NCBI GenBank assembly: GCA_021151835.1
Contig: JAGKWO010000002.1
Location: forward strand, 124,001 to 188,000
From: Gammaproteobacteria bacterium
GTDB lineage: Bacteria; Pseudomonadota; Gammaproteobacteria; Pseudomonadales; Cellvibrionaceae
Reading direction: 5' to 3'
Length of the DNA: 64,000 nt
The translations under genes and the position numbers were made by a program. Below are positions 35,966 to 45,408 of this stretch, one piece after another; the first letter of the stretch is position 1, and each line of letters opens with the position of its first letter. The notes beneath the pieces are model-generated. The model was not told where the DNA came from. It was given only the letters and a program-made list of their open reading frames with translations, and did not search any database.

Positions 35966-36823
35966 TTATTTTTTGCTTGCGCGATATTGTTCTTCCAACT
36001 CTTTAAAGCTGGGGCGAACACTGTGGAACAAGACTTTACGGCCAAACTCAACCGCTACTTGCGGCGGCACACCATTCATGGAAGCAACCAGCACGGCTTT
36101 GATGCATTCGTAAGCACGCGATTCATCGCGCAATTTATGGTTCAGGTAACTCGCGAACGGACCGATGATGCCGTACGCAAACAAAATACCCATCAGGGTT
36201 CCCACCAGGGCCGCCGCTACCGAGTGACCCAGTTCTGCCGGTGGCCCACCGATCTTGCCCATGGTGATTACTACCCCGAGTACCGCAGCAACAATACCGA
36301 AACCGGGTAAACCATCGGCAGCGTTTTGAATGGCACCCGGAACGAGCGAAGCCTCCTGGTGGTGGCCATCGAGTTCCTGTTCCATCAATGATTCCAGCTC
36401 ATGGGGCGCCATATTGCCGGCCACCATAATGCGCAGGTAATCGCAGATAAATTCGACAATGTGATGATCTTTGAGGATATCCGGGTAATTAGCGAAAATC
36501 GGGCTGGAATCAGGCTCTTCAATATCGCCCTCAATCGCCATTAAACCTTCGCGACGGGTTTTGTTGAGGATGTCGTACAACAGCGTCAGCATTTCCAGGT
36601 AAAAGGATTTATTAAATTTGGACGGTGTCATCAGGGCACCGGCCGATTTCACTACACCAATACTGACGGACAGCGGGTTAGCAACAATCATCCCCCCGAG
36701 TGACGCACCGCAGATAATCAAAATTTCGGTCGGCTGCCAGATAGCCAGCAGGTTCCCGCCGTGCAACACGTAGCCGCCGAGCATACAAGCGAAGAGGACG
36801 ATGATCCCCAAAATAATATTCAC
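35966..36823 (-). CDS. motA: Flagellar motor stator protein MotA
   Basis: A 285-residue stator subunit with four membrane segments. The conserved end region LPGFGIVAAVLGVVITMG and AAALVGTLMGILFAYGIIGP carries the Pro residues of the family, and GASLGGMIVANP lies near the start. The GTG at 36823 has a GGGGG ribosome site and gives the family length. An ATG at 36874 would add 17 residues and has no good site; either is possible. First gene of the motAB pair. Confidence 0.92.
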   Translation of the reverse strand: MNIILGIIVLFACMLGGYVLHGGNLLAIWQPTEILIICGASLGGMIVANPLSVSIGVVKSAGALMTPSKFNKSFYLEMLTLLYDILNKTRREGLMAIEGDIEEPDSSPIFANYPDILKDHHIVEFICDYLRIMVAGNMAPHELESLMEQELDGHHQEASLVPGAIQNAADGLPGFGIVAAVLGVVITMGKIGGPPAELGHSVAAALVGTLMGILFAYGIIGPFASYLNHKLRDESRAYECIKAVLVASMNGVPPQVAVEFGRKVLFHSVRPSFKELEEQYRASKK

Positions 36824-37058
36824 GCAAACCCCCAGCGCAGAAAAAACGCCTCGAAAAGCGGCAAAAATGTCCAAGTATTAATCAATGGAATAAGCACCGG
36901 TAAACTGGCACGACTTGAGTATAGGCAGGATGAAATCAGGTTCAAGGCGACGAAGAATTTAACCGTCAGGAATTTACACATTTGACCCGGCGCAATGGAT
37001 CGTTGACACTGCCGCACTGGTTTCTCGCGCCGCTTCACCCTTGTTTCTGGAGTCCATT

Positions 37059-37376
37059 ATGAACATTGAAGACCTTTCCCCCGCCGCTCAGCAAGCATTG
37101 GAAGCTGCCGTATTTCGCCGCTTGCTGGCCCATCTGGATAGCCGCACGGATGTACAAAATATCGACTTGATGAACCTTGCCGGTTTTTGCCGCAATTGTT
37201 TGAGCAAATGGTATGTCGCTGCGGCCGAAGAGGCGAATATTGCACTGGATTATGAAGATGCACGCACGCGCGTTTATGGAATTCCCTATGCAGATTGGAA
37301 AGCACAACATCAAAAAGAAGCGAGCAGTGCGCAGTTGCAAACATTCCAGCAAGTGATGACTGACAAAAACGAATAA
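37059..37376 (+). CDS. DUF1244 family protein
   Basis: A 105-residue protein with the DUF1244 pattern: FRRLLAHLDSRTDVQNIDLMNLAGFCRNCLSKWY (quoted in parts as AAVFRRLLAHL and LAGFCRNCLSKW) followed by YGIPYADWK. A Cys pair FCRNC is conserved in the family. The start at ATG 37059 has GGAG upstream. Function unknown; small cytoplasmic protein. Confidence 0.85.
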   Translation: MNIEDLSPAAQQALEAAVFRRLLAHLDSRTDVQNIDLMNLAGFCRNCLSKWYVAAAEEANIALDYEDARTRVYGIPYADWKAQHQKEASSAQLQTFQQVMTDKNE

Positions 37377-37382
37377 TCGATT

Positions 37383-40300
37383 TTATAAATACTCCGGCAC
37401 AACCGGGCGCGAAGCCTGGATGTGCAATTCACCACTGTCCAGCCAGCGAATTAACTTGTCATCCTGCAACGGATTTTCATGCACATTGCTACTCAATTCG
37501 CTATTGATCCCGACCCAGCAATCGCGCCCGGCTTTTTTAGCGGCGTAGAGTGCGCGGTCGGCAATGTTTACCACCTGCTCCCAGCCGAGCGCATCCGGAT
37601 ATTGTTGGTAGAACGGATAAATAGCAAAGCCGATTGACGCGGTTTTATGCAAGCGGATACCGTCGCCGACATCAAAGGAATAATTGGCCACGGCCTGGCG
37701 AATCCGCTCAGCCATTTCAGCAGCTTCATCACGCGAGCAAAAACGCGCAACAATTAAAAATTCTTCACCGCCCCACCGCACAAGGTAATCCGAATCGCGC
37801 AACACATCTTCCAGCAAGCGGCTCAATTGCTCCAATACTTTGTCGCCCGCGTTGTGGCCGTAGGTATCGTTTACTGCTTTGAAATGATCGACATCAAGCA
37901 ACAAAAAAATCAAATCGTTATCGCGCGGCGCCGGCCAGAAAATGGAATCCTCGGTGCGTCCCTGGTTGGAGTCCAGCCAATTTTTATATTCGCGATCAAC
38001 CAGCGACAAATCCGCACCAATCGATTTACTCAGGAAGCGGCGATTATGCAAACCCGTTAATGGATCAGACAGACTCGCTTCTTCCAGTTTCCGATACGCG
38101 ATTTGCAATTCGTGTTGCGCCTGGCGCAAACCGTCATTTTTCTTGCGCAATTCTTCCGTGCGCTCGGCAACTTTTTTATCCAGGTATTGGGTTGCACTGT
38201 AAAGCTGCAAATGCGTATCCACCCGTGCCAGCAACTCTTCCTTGGAAATCGGTTTGGTTAAATAATCATTCGCCCCCACTTCAAATCCCATCACCAGATC
38301 ATTGGTCTGGTTGCGCGCCGTCAGGAAAATAATCGGCAATTCATACGCGCGATAATTTTCACGCAGGCGTTTACAGGTTTCGTAACCGGACATCTTCGGC
38401 ATCATGATATCAAGCAGCACCAGATCCACATCACCACGGGCAACAAATGCAATCGCCTCTTCACCGCTGGATGCTTCGGTCACGCGGTAATTGCGCAACG
38501 CGAGATGATTCACCAGCACCATCCGGTTTACCGAATCATCATCAACCACCAGAATGTGCCCCTGGTGTACCTGATTGCCCGCAGCAGGTTTTGCCTCTAC
38601 CTGATCAAGCGTAAGCCGCTCCGCAATTTCAAAAGTTGCCTGGTGGTGGTTGTTATCTTCCGGGGTTACCGGCAACTCCAATGACATGGGTAAACGCACA
38701 CTAAATACCGAACCATAATCCGGTTTGGATTCTACCGAGATACTGCCACCGTGCAATTCCACTAATTGTTTGGTGATAGAAAGCCCCAACCCTGTACCGC
38801 CATAAGCGCGCTCAATACGGCTATCGATCTGATGGAACGCGTGGAAGATATCGGTGAGATGTTCACTGGCAATGCCAATTCCGGTATCAGCAATTTGTAC
38901 CAGGATTTGATCGCCCTGTACTTCGGCATACACATTCACGCTGCCTTCATGGGTGAATTTCACCGCATTGCCAATCAGGTTATGCAATATCTGTAACAGC
39001 CGGTCTTCATCGGCATAAATCGCGGGAAGGTCAGTGGCGATGCGGTTATTGAGCTGCAATTGTTTATCGCCAATCAACGGGCGCGACAGGGTAATGACAA
39101 TATCGACCAGCACGCGCAGATCCAGGGCTTTTTTGTGCAGCACAATGCCCTGGTTTTTTAATTTGGAAAAATCGAGTATGTCATTTACCAACGACGACAG
39201 ACGCTGGCCGCTCGCCGCAATTAACCGCAAACTGTATTGCGCTTGCGCCGGTAATTTCCCGCCGACACCGTCGAGCAATGATTCTGCCAGGCCGATAATG
39301 CCGTTCAATGGCGTGCGCAATTCATGGGAAGTATTGGCGAGGAATTCATCTTTTAATTTATCGACTTGTTGCAGGCGACGCACCAACGCGCGCTCCTGCT
39401 CGACTTGTTGCTGCTCGTATTGCAAACGCAGACGCTGGATACGCAAGAACCACACAAAAAGCGTTGCAATCATTACCGCATAAATGGCGTAAGCCCACCA
39501 GGTTCGCCAGGACGGTGGCAGGATATTGATAGTAAGCCGGGTAATTTCATCACTCCAGATTCCATCATTGTTGCTGGCTTTTACTTCAAAGACATACGTG
39601 CCGGCATCCAGGTTGGTGTAAGTTGCCGTGCGTTTATTGCCCGCATAGATCCAGTCCCGATCAAACCCTTGCATACGATAAGCGTATTGGTTTTCTTCAC
39701 TCATTTGATAATTAAGCGCAGCGAATTCCAGGGTGAATACTGAATCTTTATGGGTAAGCGTAATGGAATCTGTGTGATTGATTGCACGGCTCAACGGCGA
39801 GTTTTCACCACCGATAACAGCGGGCTTGTTCAGGATAGATATATTGGTAAACACCACGGGTGGGCGGTGCTGGTTAGTAGTGATCGCCGCCGGGTTAAAC
39901 AGCACAAACCCTTTACTGTTACCAAAAAATAATTCCCCCGAATCCAGCTTGACCGGGGTGTTGCGATTAAACAGGTTATCGTTGAGCCCGTAACGTTTAT
40001 CAAAATTGCGAAATTGTTTTTTATCAACATCAAAACGGGCAAGTCCCTTTTGCGTACCTAACCAAAGGTACCCCTGGTTATCCTCGATAATTCCGGCAAC
40101 CACATCATCGGCTAAACCATGGCGACTGGTATACGCGGTGAATTTTCCGGTGCTGCGGTCCATCAAATTCAAACCGCCGCCATCAGTTCCAACCCAGAAA
40201 TTGCCGCGGCTATCCTCATAAATTGCAAATACGAAATCGGCCGCAATGGTGCTTGCATCGCCGTCGGTGTGGCGATAGCGGGTGAAGGATTCCGTGTGTG

Positions 40301-41915
40301 GATCAAACAGGTATAACCCCCGGATCGCACCTACCCAGATGCGGTCTTGCCTATCGACATACACCACACGTGCATACAACACTTTATCGCCATCGAGTTG
40401 CTCCGGCGGCGGAATGAAATAGCGAAAAGAGTCGGTTGCCGGATCATAGCGATTAAGGCCCTCTTCCGTCGCAATCCACAAATAGCCTTTGCTATCGCTA
40501 ACGACTGACCAGGGTTCCCGCCCGCGAATGGCGGTGGGATTACCAGCATCCGGTAAATAATGTTTGAAATGGCCGGTAGCTAAATCCAGCCGGTTCAAAC
40601 CGCCGGACCAGATACCCAACCACAATTGCTGTTTGGCCTCATCCAGCGATAACGCCAACACCGTATTACCACTCATACTTTTCGGATTGGCGGGGTCATG
40701 TTTATAGCGGGTAAATTGCTGCCGGACGGGATCAAAATAATTCAAACCATAACCTGCGCCCACCCACAACTTGCCTGACTTATCCTTCACCGCCGACAAC
40801 ACGCCCCCCTCAGTGACGGAATTGGGGTTGCTGGCACTGTAACGGTAGTTATTGAATATGGAGGCCTGGCGATCCAGTACATCAACCCCGGAAGGGAAAT
40901 AACCCAGCCAGATATCACCGGCGGCGTCCTCAAAAAGTTCGTTTACCACATAATTACCCGGTGAAGCGGGTTCAGTTTCATCGTAGGTAAAGCGGATAAA
41001 TTGCTTGCTGCCGTGCGCCCGCACATAAACGGCGCTGCCGTCACCAATCCAGAGGTTGTGTTCACGATCCTCCAATACTGACCACACAATCGCACTTTTT
41101 TCCTGGTTGTCGTGCTTAACGGAAACAAAACGCTCGCGCTGGTTATCCAGCATAAAAAGGCCCGCACCGTAGCTACCCGCCCACAGGTTGTTGTGCGAAT
41201 CCACATAAAGTTCGCGGATATCCATAAACCCGAGCCCTTCCGCTTTGCCGTAGTGGCGCATTTCACCGGTTGCCGGATTAAAGCGGGTGACGCCGCGATT
41301 CTGGTGCCCGAGCCATAGCAGCCCTTGCTGATCCTTTACCAGCACCCAGACCCAGGCGCCTTCGGCATCATCAGAAATGGAATATTTACGGAAGCTCTCG
41401 GCAGCAGGGTCAAAACTGTAAAAACCGCCGCGGGTCGCAAGCCAGAGACGACCATCGTTGCTTTCTTCAATGGCCATAACATCATCAATACTGTGGGCAT
41501 CCGGGGAATCCTGGGCGGTCACATAATGCTCAAAATTATTGCTTTGGGCATTAAACCGGTTAATTCCCTTGCGCGTGGCAACCCATAAATTGCCGGCTGA
41601 GTCCAGGCGGATGTCGTTTACGTAGTTGTGGCTCAAGCTGTGGGGATCGGTATCGCTCTTGCGATAAAGGCGCACATTGTAACCATCAAAACGGGCAAGG
41701 CCATTGGCTCCGCCGAACCACATAAATCCCTCGCGATCCTGGGCAATAGCGGTGATATAGCCAATCGCGGCCACCTGGTCCGGCAAAATATGGCTAAAGG
41801 AAAAATGGGTAGGAGCCCTGTCATTCTCCGCTGGGGAAGGCTGGGCAAAAGATGGGACTGCAAACACACACACTAACAAGCAAGCAATGACTTGCCGATA
41901 ACTACACCTGGTCAT
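37383..41915 (-). CDS. Beta-propeller sensor histidine kinase with receiver and GGDEF domains
   Basis: A 1510-residue membrane sensor. Signal peptide (QVIACLLVCVFAVPSFA), then about fourteen periplasmic propeller repeats of the two-component-regulator type (~35-715; recurring DxxGxLWVGT). A Y_Y_Y domain (~720-785) precedes a membrane helix (~795-815). Cytoplasmic parts are HisKA (His864 in SHELRTPLN), HATPase, receiver (~1155-1270, phospho-acceptor in LLDIMMPKMSG), a coiled coil, and GGDEF (RWGGEEF, with an RDSD inhibitory site). A ~45-residue insertion sits between LTGLHNRRFL and LLLDVDHF in the GGDEF domain. It resembles the hybrid two-component systems that sense oligosaccharides, but its output is c-di-GMP synthesis rather than DNA binding. 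The ATG at 41915 fits the signal peptide. Confidence 0.9.
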   Translation of the reverse strand: MTRCSYRQVIACLLVCVFAVPSFAQPSPAENDRAPTHFSFSHILPDQVAAIGYITAIAQDREGFMWFGGANGLARFDGYNVRLYRKSDTDPHSLSHNYVNDIRLDSAGNLWVATRKGINRFNAQSNNFEHYVTAQDSPDAHSIDDVMAIEESNDGRLWLATRGGFYSFDPAAESFRKYSISDDAEGAWVWVLVKDQQGLLWLGHQNRGVTRFNPATGEMRHYGKAEGLGFMDIRELYVDSHNNLWAGSYGAGLFMLDNQRERFVSVKHDNQEKSAIVWSVLEDREHNLWIGDGSAVYVRAHGSKQFIRFTYDETEPASPGNYVVNELFEDAAGDIWLGYFPSGVDVLDRQASIFNNYRYSASNPNSVTEGGVLSAVKDKSGKLWVGAGYGLNYFDPVRQQFTRYKHDPANPKSMSGNTVLALSLDEAKQQLWLGIWSGGLNRLDLATGHFKHYLPDAGNPTAIRGREPWSVVSDSKGYLWIATEEGLNRYDPATDSFRYFIPPPEQLDGDKVLYARVVYVDRQDRIWVGAIRGLYLFDPHTESFTRYRHTDGDASTIAADFVFAIYEDSRGNFWVGTDGGGLNLMDRSTGKFTAYTSRHGLADDVVAGIIEDNQGYLWLGTQKGLARFDVDKKQFRNFDKRYGLNDNLFNRNTPVKLDSGELFFGNSKGFVLFNPAAITTNQHRPPVVFTNISILNKPAVIGGENSPLSRAINHTDSITLTHKDSVFTLEFAALNYQMSEENQYAYRMQGFDRDWIYAGNKRTATYTNLDAGTYVFEVKASNNDGIWSDEITRLTINILPPSWRTWWAYAIYAVMIATLFVWFLRIQRLRLQYEQQQVEQERALVRRLQQVDKLKDEFLANTSHELRTPLNGIIGLAESLLDGVGGKLPAQAQYSLRLIAASGQRLSSLVNDILDFSKLKNQGIVLHKKALDLRVLVDIVITLSRPLIGDKQLQLNNRIATDLPAIYADEDRLLQILHNLIGNAVKFTHEGSVNVYAEVQGDQILVQIADTGIGIASEHLTDIFHAFHQIDSRIERAYGGTGLGLSITKQLVELHGGSISVESKPDYGSVFSVRLPMSLELPVTPEDNNHHQATFEIAERLTLDQVEAKPAAGNQVHQGHILVVDDDSVNRMVLVNHLALRNYRVTEASSGEEAIAFVARGDVDLVLLDIMMPKMSGYETCKRLRENYRAYELPIIFLTARNQTNDLVMGFEVGANDYLTKPISKEELLARVDTHLQLYSATQYLDKKVAERTEELRKKNDGLRQAQHELQIAYRKLEEASLSDPLTGLHNRRFLSKSIGADLSLVDREYKNWLDSNQGRTEDSIFWPAPRDNDLIFLLLDVDHFKAVNDTYGHNAGDKVLEQLSRLLEDVLRDSDYLVRWGGEEFLIVARFCSRDEAAEMAERIRQAVANYSFDVGDGIRLHKTASIGFAIYPFYQQYPDALGWEQVVNIADRALYAAKKAGRDCWVGINSELSSNVHENPLQDDKLIRWLDSGELHIQASRPVVPEYL

Positions 41916-42254
41916 AAAACACCATCGGGGGTATACACCAGGAATCCTCATTCGCACCTGTGTCTGCATAGCGTTTTGCACAGGCCAAACCAAGGAGCAG
42001 ACCTTCATCCAAATACTGTCGAAAAACACGCGATGTTCCTATCTAGCGGTCATATCACTGGCGAATCAATACCAATATCAAAAAAGAACTACTTATTCTT
42101 TGTGCCTTAGCATAGCTCAAACACCGTTATGACAGTGAAAATGCTGTGAAAAAAACGCCGTTTTAATAGGTAAAAAAACGCGCAGATTATCCCGATCTAC
42201 GCGTTTCGTTAGAGGAACCAGGGTGGCAATTTTACTCGCCAATCATTGGTGCGC
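41916..42254. other. Intergenic region, holds only a terminator
   Basis: 339 bp between two minus-strand genes. It contains the terminator at 42176-42206 and presumably the promoter of the propeller kinase. No gene is seen. Confidence 0.5.
42171..42206 (-). terminator. Terminator after the SMP-30-like gene
   Basis: 12-bp stem aaacgcgcagat / atctacgcgttt (one mismatch) followed on the minus strand by seven T residues, 49 bp after the stop codon at 42255. Confidence 0.75.
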
Positions 42255-43088
42255 CTATTCCAGTTGATAAGCTGTTACCGAATTTTTAAAAAAGTTGGGA
42301 ACGAACAGCGTTTTGGTAGCCGGATCAAAACCGATGTCTGCCGTGTTGATTTTATCGGCCTGGGAGTCGAGCAATAATTGTATTTTTCCATCAGCAAAAA
42401 CGTAGTAAATCAATCCAGGCCAGCAGGAAACAATAAATTCCCCGCGCTCTGTCATCTCAATTCCATCAATTCCCTGAGCAAAACCTTTCGCCAGGGTCAG
42501 CGGTTTTTTATCAGCCCCGAACAGTAATAACTCCTGCCCTGCGCCCACCACCAAATTGGGACCAATAGCTTTCAGTCCGTTGGCGTTACTGACGTTTTCC
42601 ACATAAAGCGTGGGCTGGTCTTTTTCGAGGCGATATATTTTGTTGGTCCGGGTATCAGATACATACACGATACCTGAAGAGTTAGCCGTTACATCATTCA
42701 GGAAAACGGCACCGGCGATTGGAATTTTTTTGAGGATTTTTTGTTTTTTAATATCGATGATGACGACCTCGGTAAGATCCGCAACGTACAAATTATTTTG
42801 TACGATGGTCATCCCTTTGGGAGCATTGAGCCCGGTAATCCATTCTTTTTCGATTACCTCTCCGTCCAGGGAAAGCTTGGCAATTCCACCCTTACCATCA
42901 GCCGCTGCGCCATCGCCATCGATTAGCGAAACCAGCAAATACGAAGATTTTTTATCAGCAACAAACAGGACGGACTCGGGAACGGGTAAATCAGGAGCCG
43001 ACCACAACGGGGTTAATTTATGCGGGGCCTGCGCCTGGAGAGCAGCACAATGCAGGATAAGAATTGCCAGAGCCAATAGTTTTTTCAT
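42255..43088 (-). CDS. Exported SMP-30/NHL-like beta-propeller protein
   Basis: A 277-residue exported protein with a signal peptide (LLALAILILHCAALQA). The rest is a six-bladed-type propeller with repeats such as GLNAPKGMTIVQNNLYVADL, VFLNDVTANSSGIVYVSDT and NGLKAIGPNLVVGAG. It resembles SMP-30/gluconolactonase-like proteins, but the metal ligands of true lactonases cannot be confirmed. The start ATG has GAGG upstream. It is divergent from nagR, so its own regulation is unknown. Confidence 0.75.
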   Translation of the reverse strand: MKKLLALAILILHCAALQAQAPHKLTPLWSAPDLPVPESVLFVADKKSSYLLVSLIDGDGAAADGKGGIAKLSLDGEVIEKEWITGLNAPKGMTIVQNNLYVADLTEVVIIDIKKQKILKKIPIAGAVFLNDVTANSSGIVYVSDTRTNKIYRLEKDQPTLYVENVSNANGLKAIGPNLVVGAGQELLLFGADKKPLTLAKGFAQGIDGIEMTERGEFIVSCWPGLIYYVFADGKIQLLLDSQADKINTADIGFDPATKTLFVPNFFKNSVTAYQLE

Positions 43089-43415
43089 GTGATACCTCAT
43101 TATTGTTTTAGTAAAAACGCACGACAAACAGGTATTCACCAGCGCCGGAACCTGTTTGTTATATGGTCATTCCCGTGCTGAATTTATAGTGCCACTCCCC
43201 TTTTTATGATCGCAAAAGACTTTACAAAACCTTGCGTGCCCCGCAAACAGGGATTCGGCCGCGAAACGATTGCGCTGAAGCAGGCTAAGCTCTACCCTAC
43301 ACACCAGGCAACAGACACTCATATGACCGCTACACTCCAGTCTAGCCAATCCGCAACAGGCGTTTTGCCTTATGCTATAAAAATCCATCGACACCAGAAA
43401 AGTTGACCACTAATT
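43089..43415. other. Divergent spacer between propeller gene and nagR
   Basis: 327 bp with no convincing gene. No copy of the GACAACGTTGTC operator occurs here, so nagR does not appear to control itself through that site. Confidence 0.5.
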
Positions 43416-44468
43416 ATGAAAACCAGTGCCGATAAACATACCCCTAAAGCTAAAGCTACGATTAAAGATGTAGCCAAACTTGCCGGCGTTTCCTTTAAGA
43501 CCGTTTCACGCGTAATCAATAAAGAAGGAACTGTAGGCCAGGAACTGCAAGATAAAGTGATGCAGGCCGTAAAAACCCTGAATTACCAGCCCAACCTTTC
43601 CGCACGCTTGTTGCGTGGTGCGGCCTCATCGATAGGGTTTATCTACGATAACCCCAACAGCAACTACGTAATTGATATGCAAAAAGGCATTCTGGGCGAA
43701 TGCCGTCGCCAGGGTTATGAATTGGTAATTCACCCTTGCGATTCAAAAGCGGAAGATATTATCGATGAAGTGCTCAACATGGTGGATCGCAGCCAGGTTG
43801 GGGGATTGGTATTAACACCCCCCATGTCAGAAATGCCTGATGTATTGTCTGCCCTCGGCAAACGCAAAATTCCTTTTGTGCGGATTCTCTCCGGTGCCCA
43901 ACCACCCGACAAGAAAGGCCCTTGTATTTTTATCGATGACCGCACGGCGGCCTATAAAATTACCCAATACCTGATCGATCTAGGGCATAAAGCCATCGCC
44001 TTTTTGGGCGGTGAAGAAGCGCATAAATCCAGTGGTGAACGCCTGGAAGGTTATAAAGCCGCACTCAAAGCCAACAAGATTGTATTGGATAAAAAATTAA
44101 TTTTACCGGGCGAATATTCTTTTGAATCCGGTGTAAAGCGCACCCGGCAACTACTGGCATCCAATTTAAAACCCACCGCGGTATTCGCCTGTAACGACGA
44201 AATCGCCGCCGGTACTTTATTTGCAGCACGCATCCAGGGGGTAGATGTGCCGCAACAATTATCCATTGTCGGTTTCGAAGACAGCCCCTTCTCGCGCCAG
44301 GCCTGGCCCAACTTAACAACGGCGCAACAACCCAACACCATCATCGCCGAACGCGCCACCAATTTATTAATCGAAACAGTTCGCGCGCAACGCAGTGTAG
44401 AAAGCGAAGGGTTTTATCCACAATTAATTGTGCGCGATTCAACCTGTCCGGCGCCGTCAAAACGGTAA
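43416..44468 (+). CDS. nagR: LacI-family transcriptional regulator, NagR type
   Basis: A 350-residue LacI-family repressor. The helix-turn-helix (~16-42: IKDVAKLAGVSFKTVSRVIN) and hinge helix (SARLLRG, ~61-67) are followed by a periplasmic-binding-like effector domain (SIGFIYDNPNSNYV, FVRILSG, ACNDEIAAGTLFAA, VGFEDSPFSRQAWP). It is convergent with nagB and shares a bidirectional terminator with it. The predicted operators are the three GACAACGTTGTC palindromes at 50269, 55472 and 55508. By analogy with NagR of other gammaproteobacteria, the expected inducer is a GlcNAc phosphate. Confidence 0.88.
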   Translation: MKTSADKHTPKAKATIKDVAKLAGVSFKTVSRVINKEGTVGQELQDKVMQAVKTLNYQPNLSARLLRGAASSIGFIYDNPNSNYVIDMQKGILGECRRQGYELVIHPCDSKAEDIIDEVLNMVDRSQVGGLVLTPPMSEMPDVLSALGKRKIPFVRILSGAQPPDKKGPCIFIDDRTAAYKITQYLIDLGHKAIAFLGGEEAHKSSGERLEGYKAALKANKIVLDKKLILPGEYSFESGVKRTRQLLASNLKPTAVFACNDEIAAGTLFAARIQGVDVPQQLSIVGFEDSPFSRQAWPNLTTAQQPNTIIAERATNLLIETVRAQRSVESEGFYPQLIVRDSTCPAPSKR

Positions 44469-44496
44469 AAATTTGCTGGAAAAACTCCATAAAAAT

Positions 44497-44525
44497 AAAA
44501 AGGCCAGCAAATTGCTGGCCTTTTT
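44497..44525. terminator. Bidirectional terminator between nagR and nagB
   Basis: Stem ggccagcaa / ttgctggcc flanked by an A-run on the left and a T-run on the right, so it works for nagR (plus) and the nag operon (minus). Confidence 0.9.
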
Positions 44526-44561
44526 ATTTCTCACTAAAATTTTTAATTACATCAATAAAAA

Positions 44562-45356
44562 TTAATCGCGCCCCAATCGCTCTAACAGTTTTTGGTTTTC
44601 CACTTCGATGTGCTTGTAAAAATCCACATCCGCTAATTGCGATGCAGCACCTTCGTCGATCACCAACACAACCTGCTCATGCAATTGCAATGCCGATGCC
44701 GGGCATGCTGCCGTTAGTGGCCCTTCGACAGTTGCCTTAATGGCCTCCGCTTTGTTTTCACCCGTCGCCAGCAACACTACTTTTTTGGATTCGAGGATAG
44801 TACCAATACCCATAGTAATAGATAGATGTGGCTGGTATTCGTCAGGGCCAAAGAAACGTGCATTGTCGTCAATGGTGGCACGTGTCAGTGTCTTAACACG
44901 AGTGCGCGATTTTAATGAAGAAGACGGTTCGTTAAAGCCAATATGACCGTTGCGACCAATACCCAATAATTGAATATCAATTCCGCCTTTCTGTTTGATA
45001 TCTTTTTCGTAAAGCTCACAGGCCGCAAATGGATCTGCAGCATCGCCTGGAGGTACAGCGGTTTTGGTTTTATCAATATCAACATGATCAAACAATTGTT
45101 GATTCATAAAATAACGGTAGCTCTGCGGATGAGTTCCTGGCAAACCCAAATATTCATCCAGGTTAAAACTACTGACTTGCTTGAAAGACACTTGCCCGCT
45201 GTTGTAGGCAGCAATTAATTCTTTATACAAGGCAACAGGCGTAGACCCGGTTGCCAAACCCAATACTGAGTCAGGTTTGCGATTAATTTGTTTGATAAAT
45301 ATATCGGCGCCGTATCTAGCAACTTCGGCGGCATCTTTCAGGATAACAACTTTCAT
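44562..45356 (-). CDS. nagB: Glucosamine-6-phosphate deaminase
   Basis: A 264-residue NagB, converting glucosamine 6-phosphate to fructose 6-phosphate and ammonia. Family motifs: LGLATGSTP (phosphate loop), FNLDEYLGL (with the general-base Asp) and GIGRNGHIGFNEP (active-site His and Glu). Start has GGAG upstream. Last gene of the nagK-P-X-A-B unit. Confidence 0.95.
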   Translation of the reverse strand: MKVVILKDAAEVARYGADIFIKQINRKPDSVLGLATGSTPVALYKELIAAYNSGQVSFKQVSSFNLDEYLGLPGTHPQSYRYFMNQQLFDHVDIDKTKTAVPPGDAADPFAACELYEKDIKQKGGIDIQLLGIGRNGHIGFNEPSSSLKSRTRVKTLTRATIDDNARFFGPDEYQPHLSITMGIGTILESKKVVLLATGENKAEAIKATVEGPLTAACPASALQLHEQVVLVIDEGAASQLADVDFYKHIEVENQKLLERLGRD

Positions 45357-45408
45357 TAAGCACTCCGGTGAGTGTTGGAACAGGAAAATAACAGGTATCG
45401 GAATTCAA

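Noticed and set aside
43206..43406. Open frame between the propeller gene and nagR
   Set aside because: No ribosome site, no protein-like composition, and an equally long frame on the other strand; read as a chance frame.
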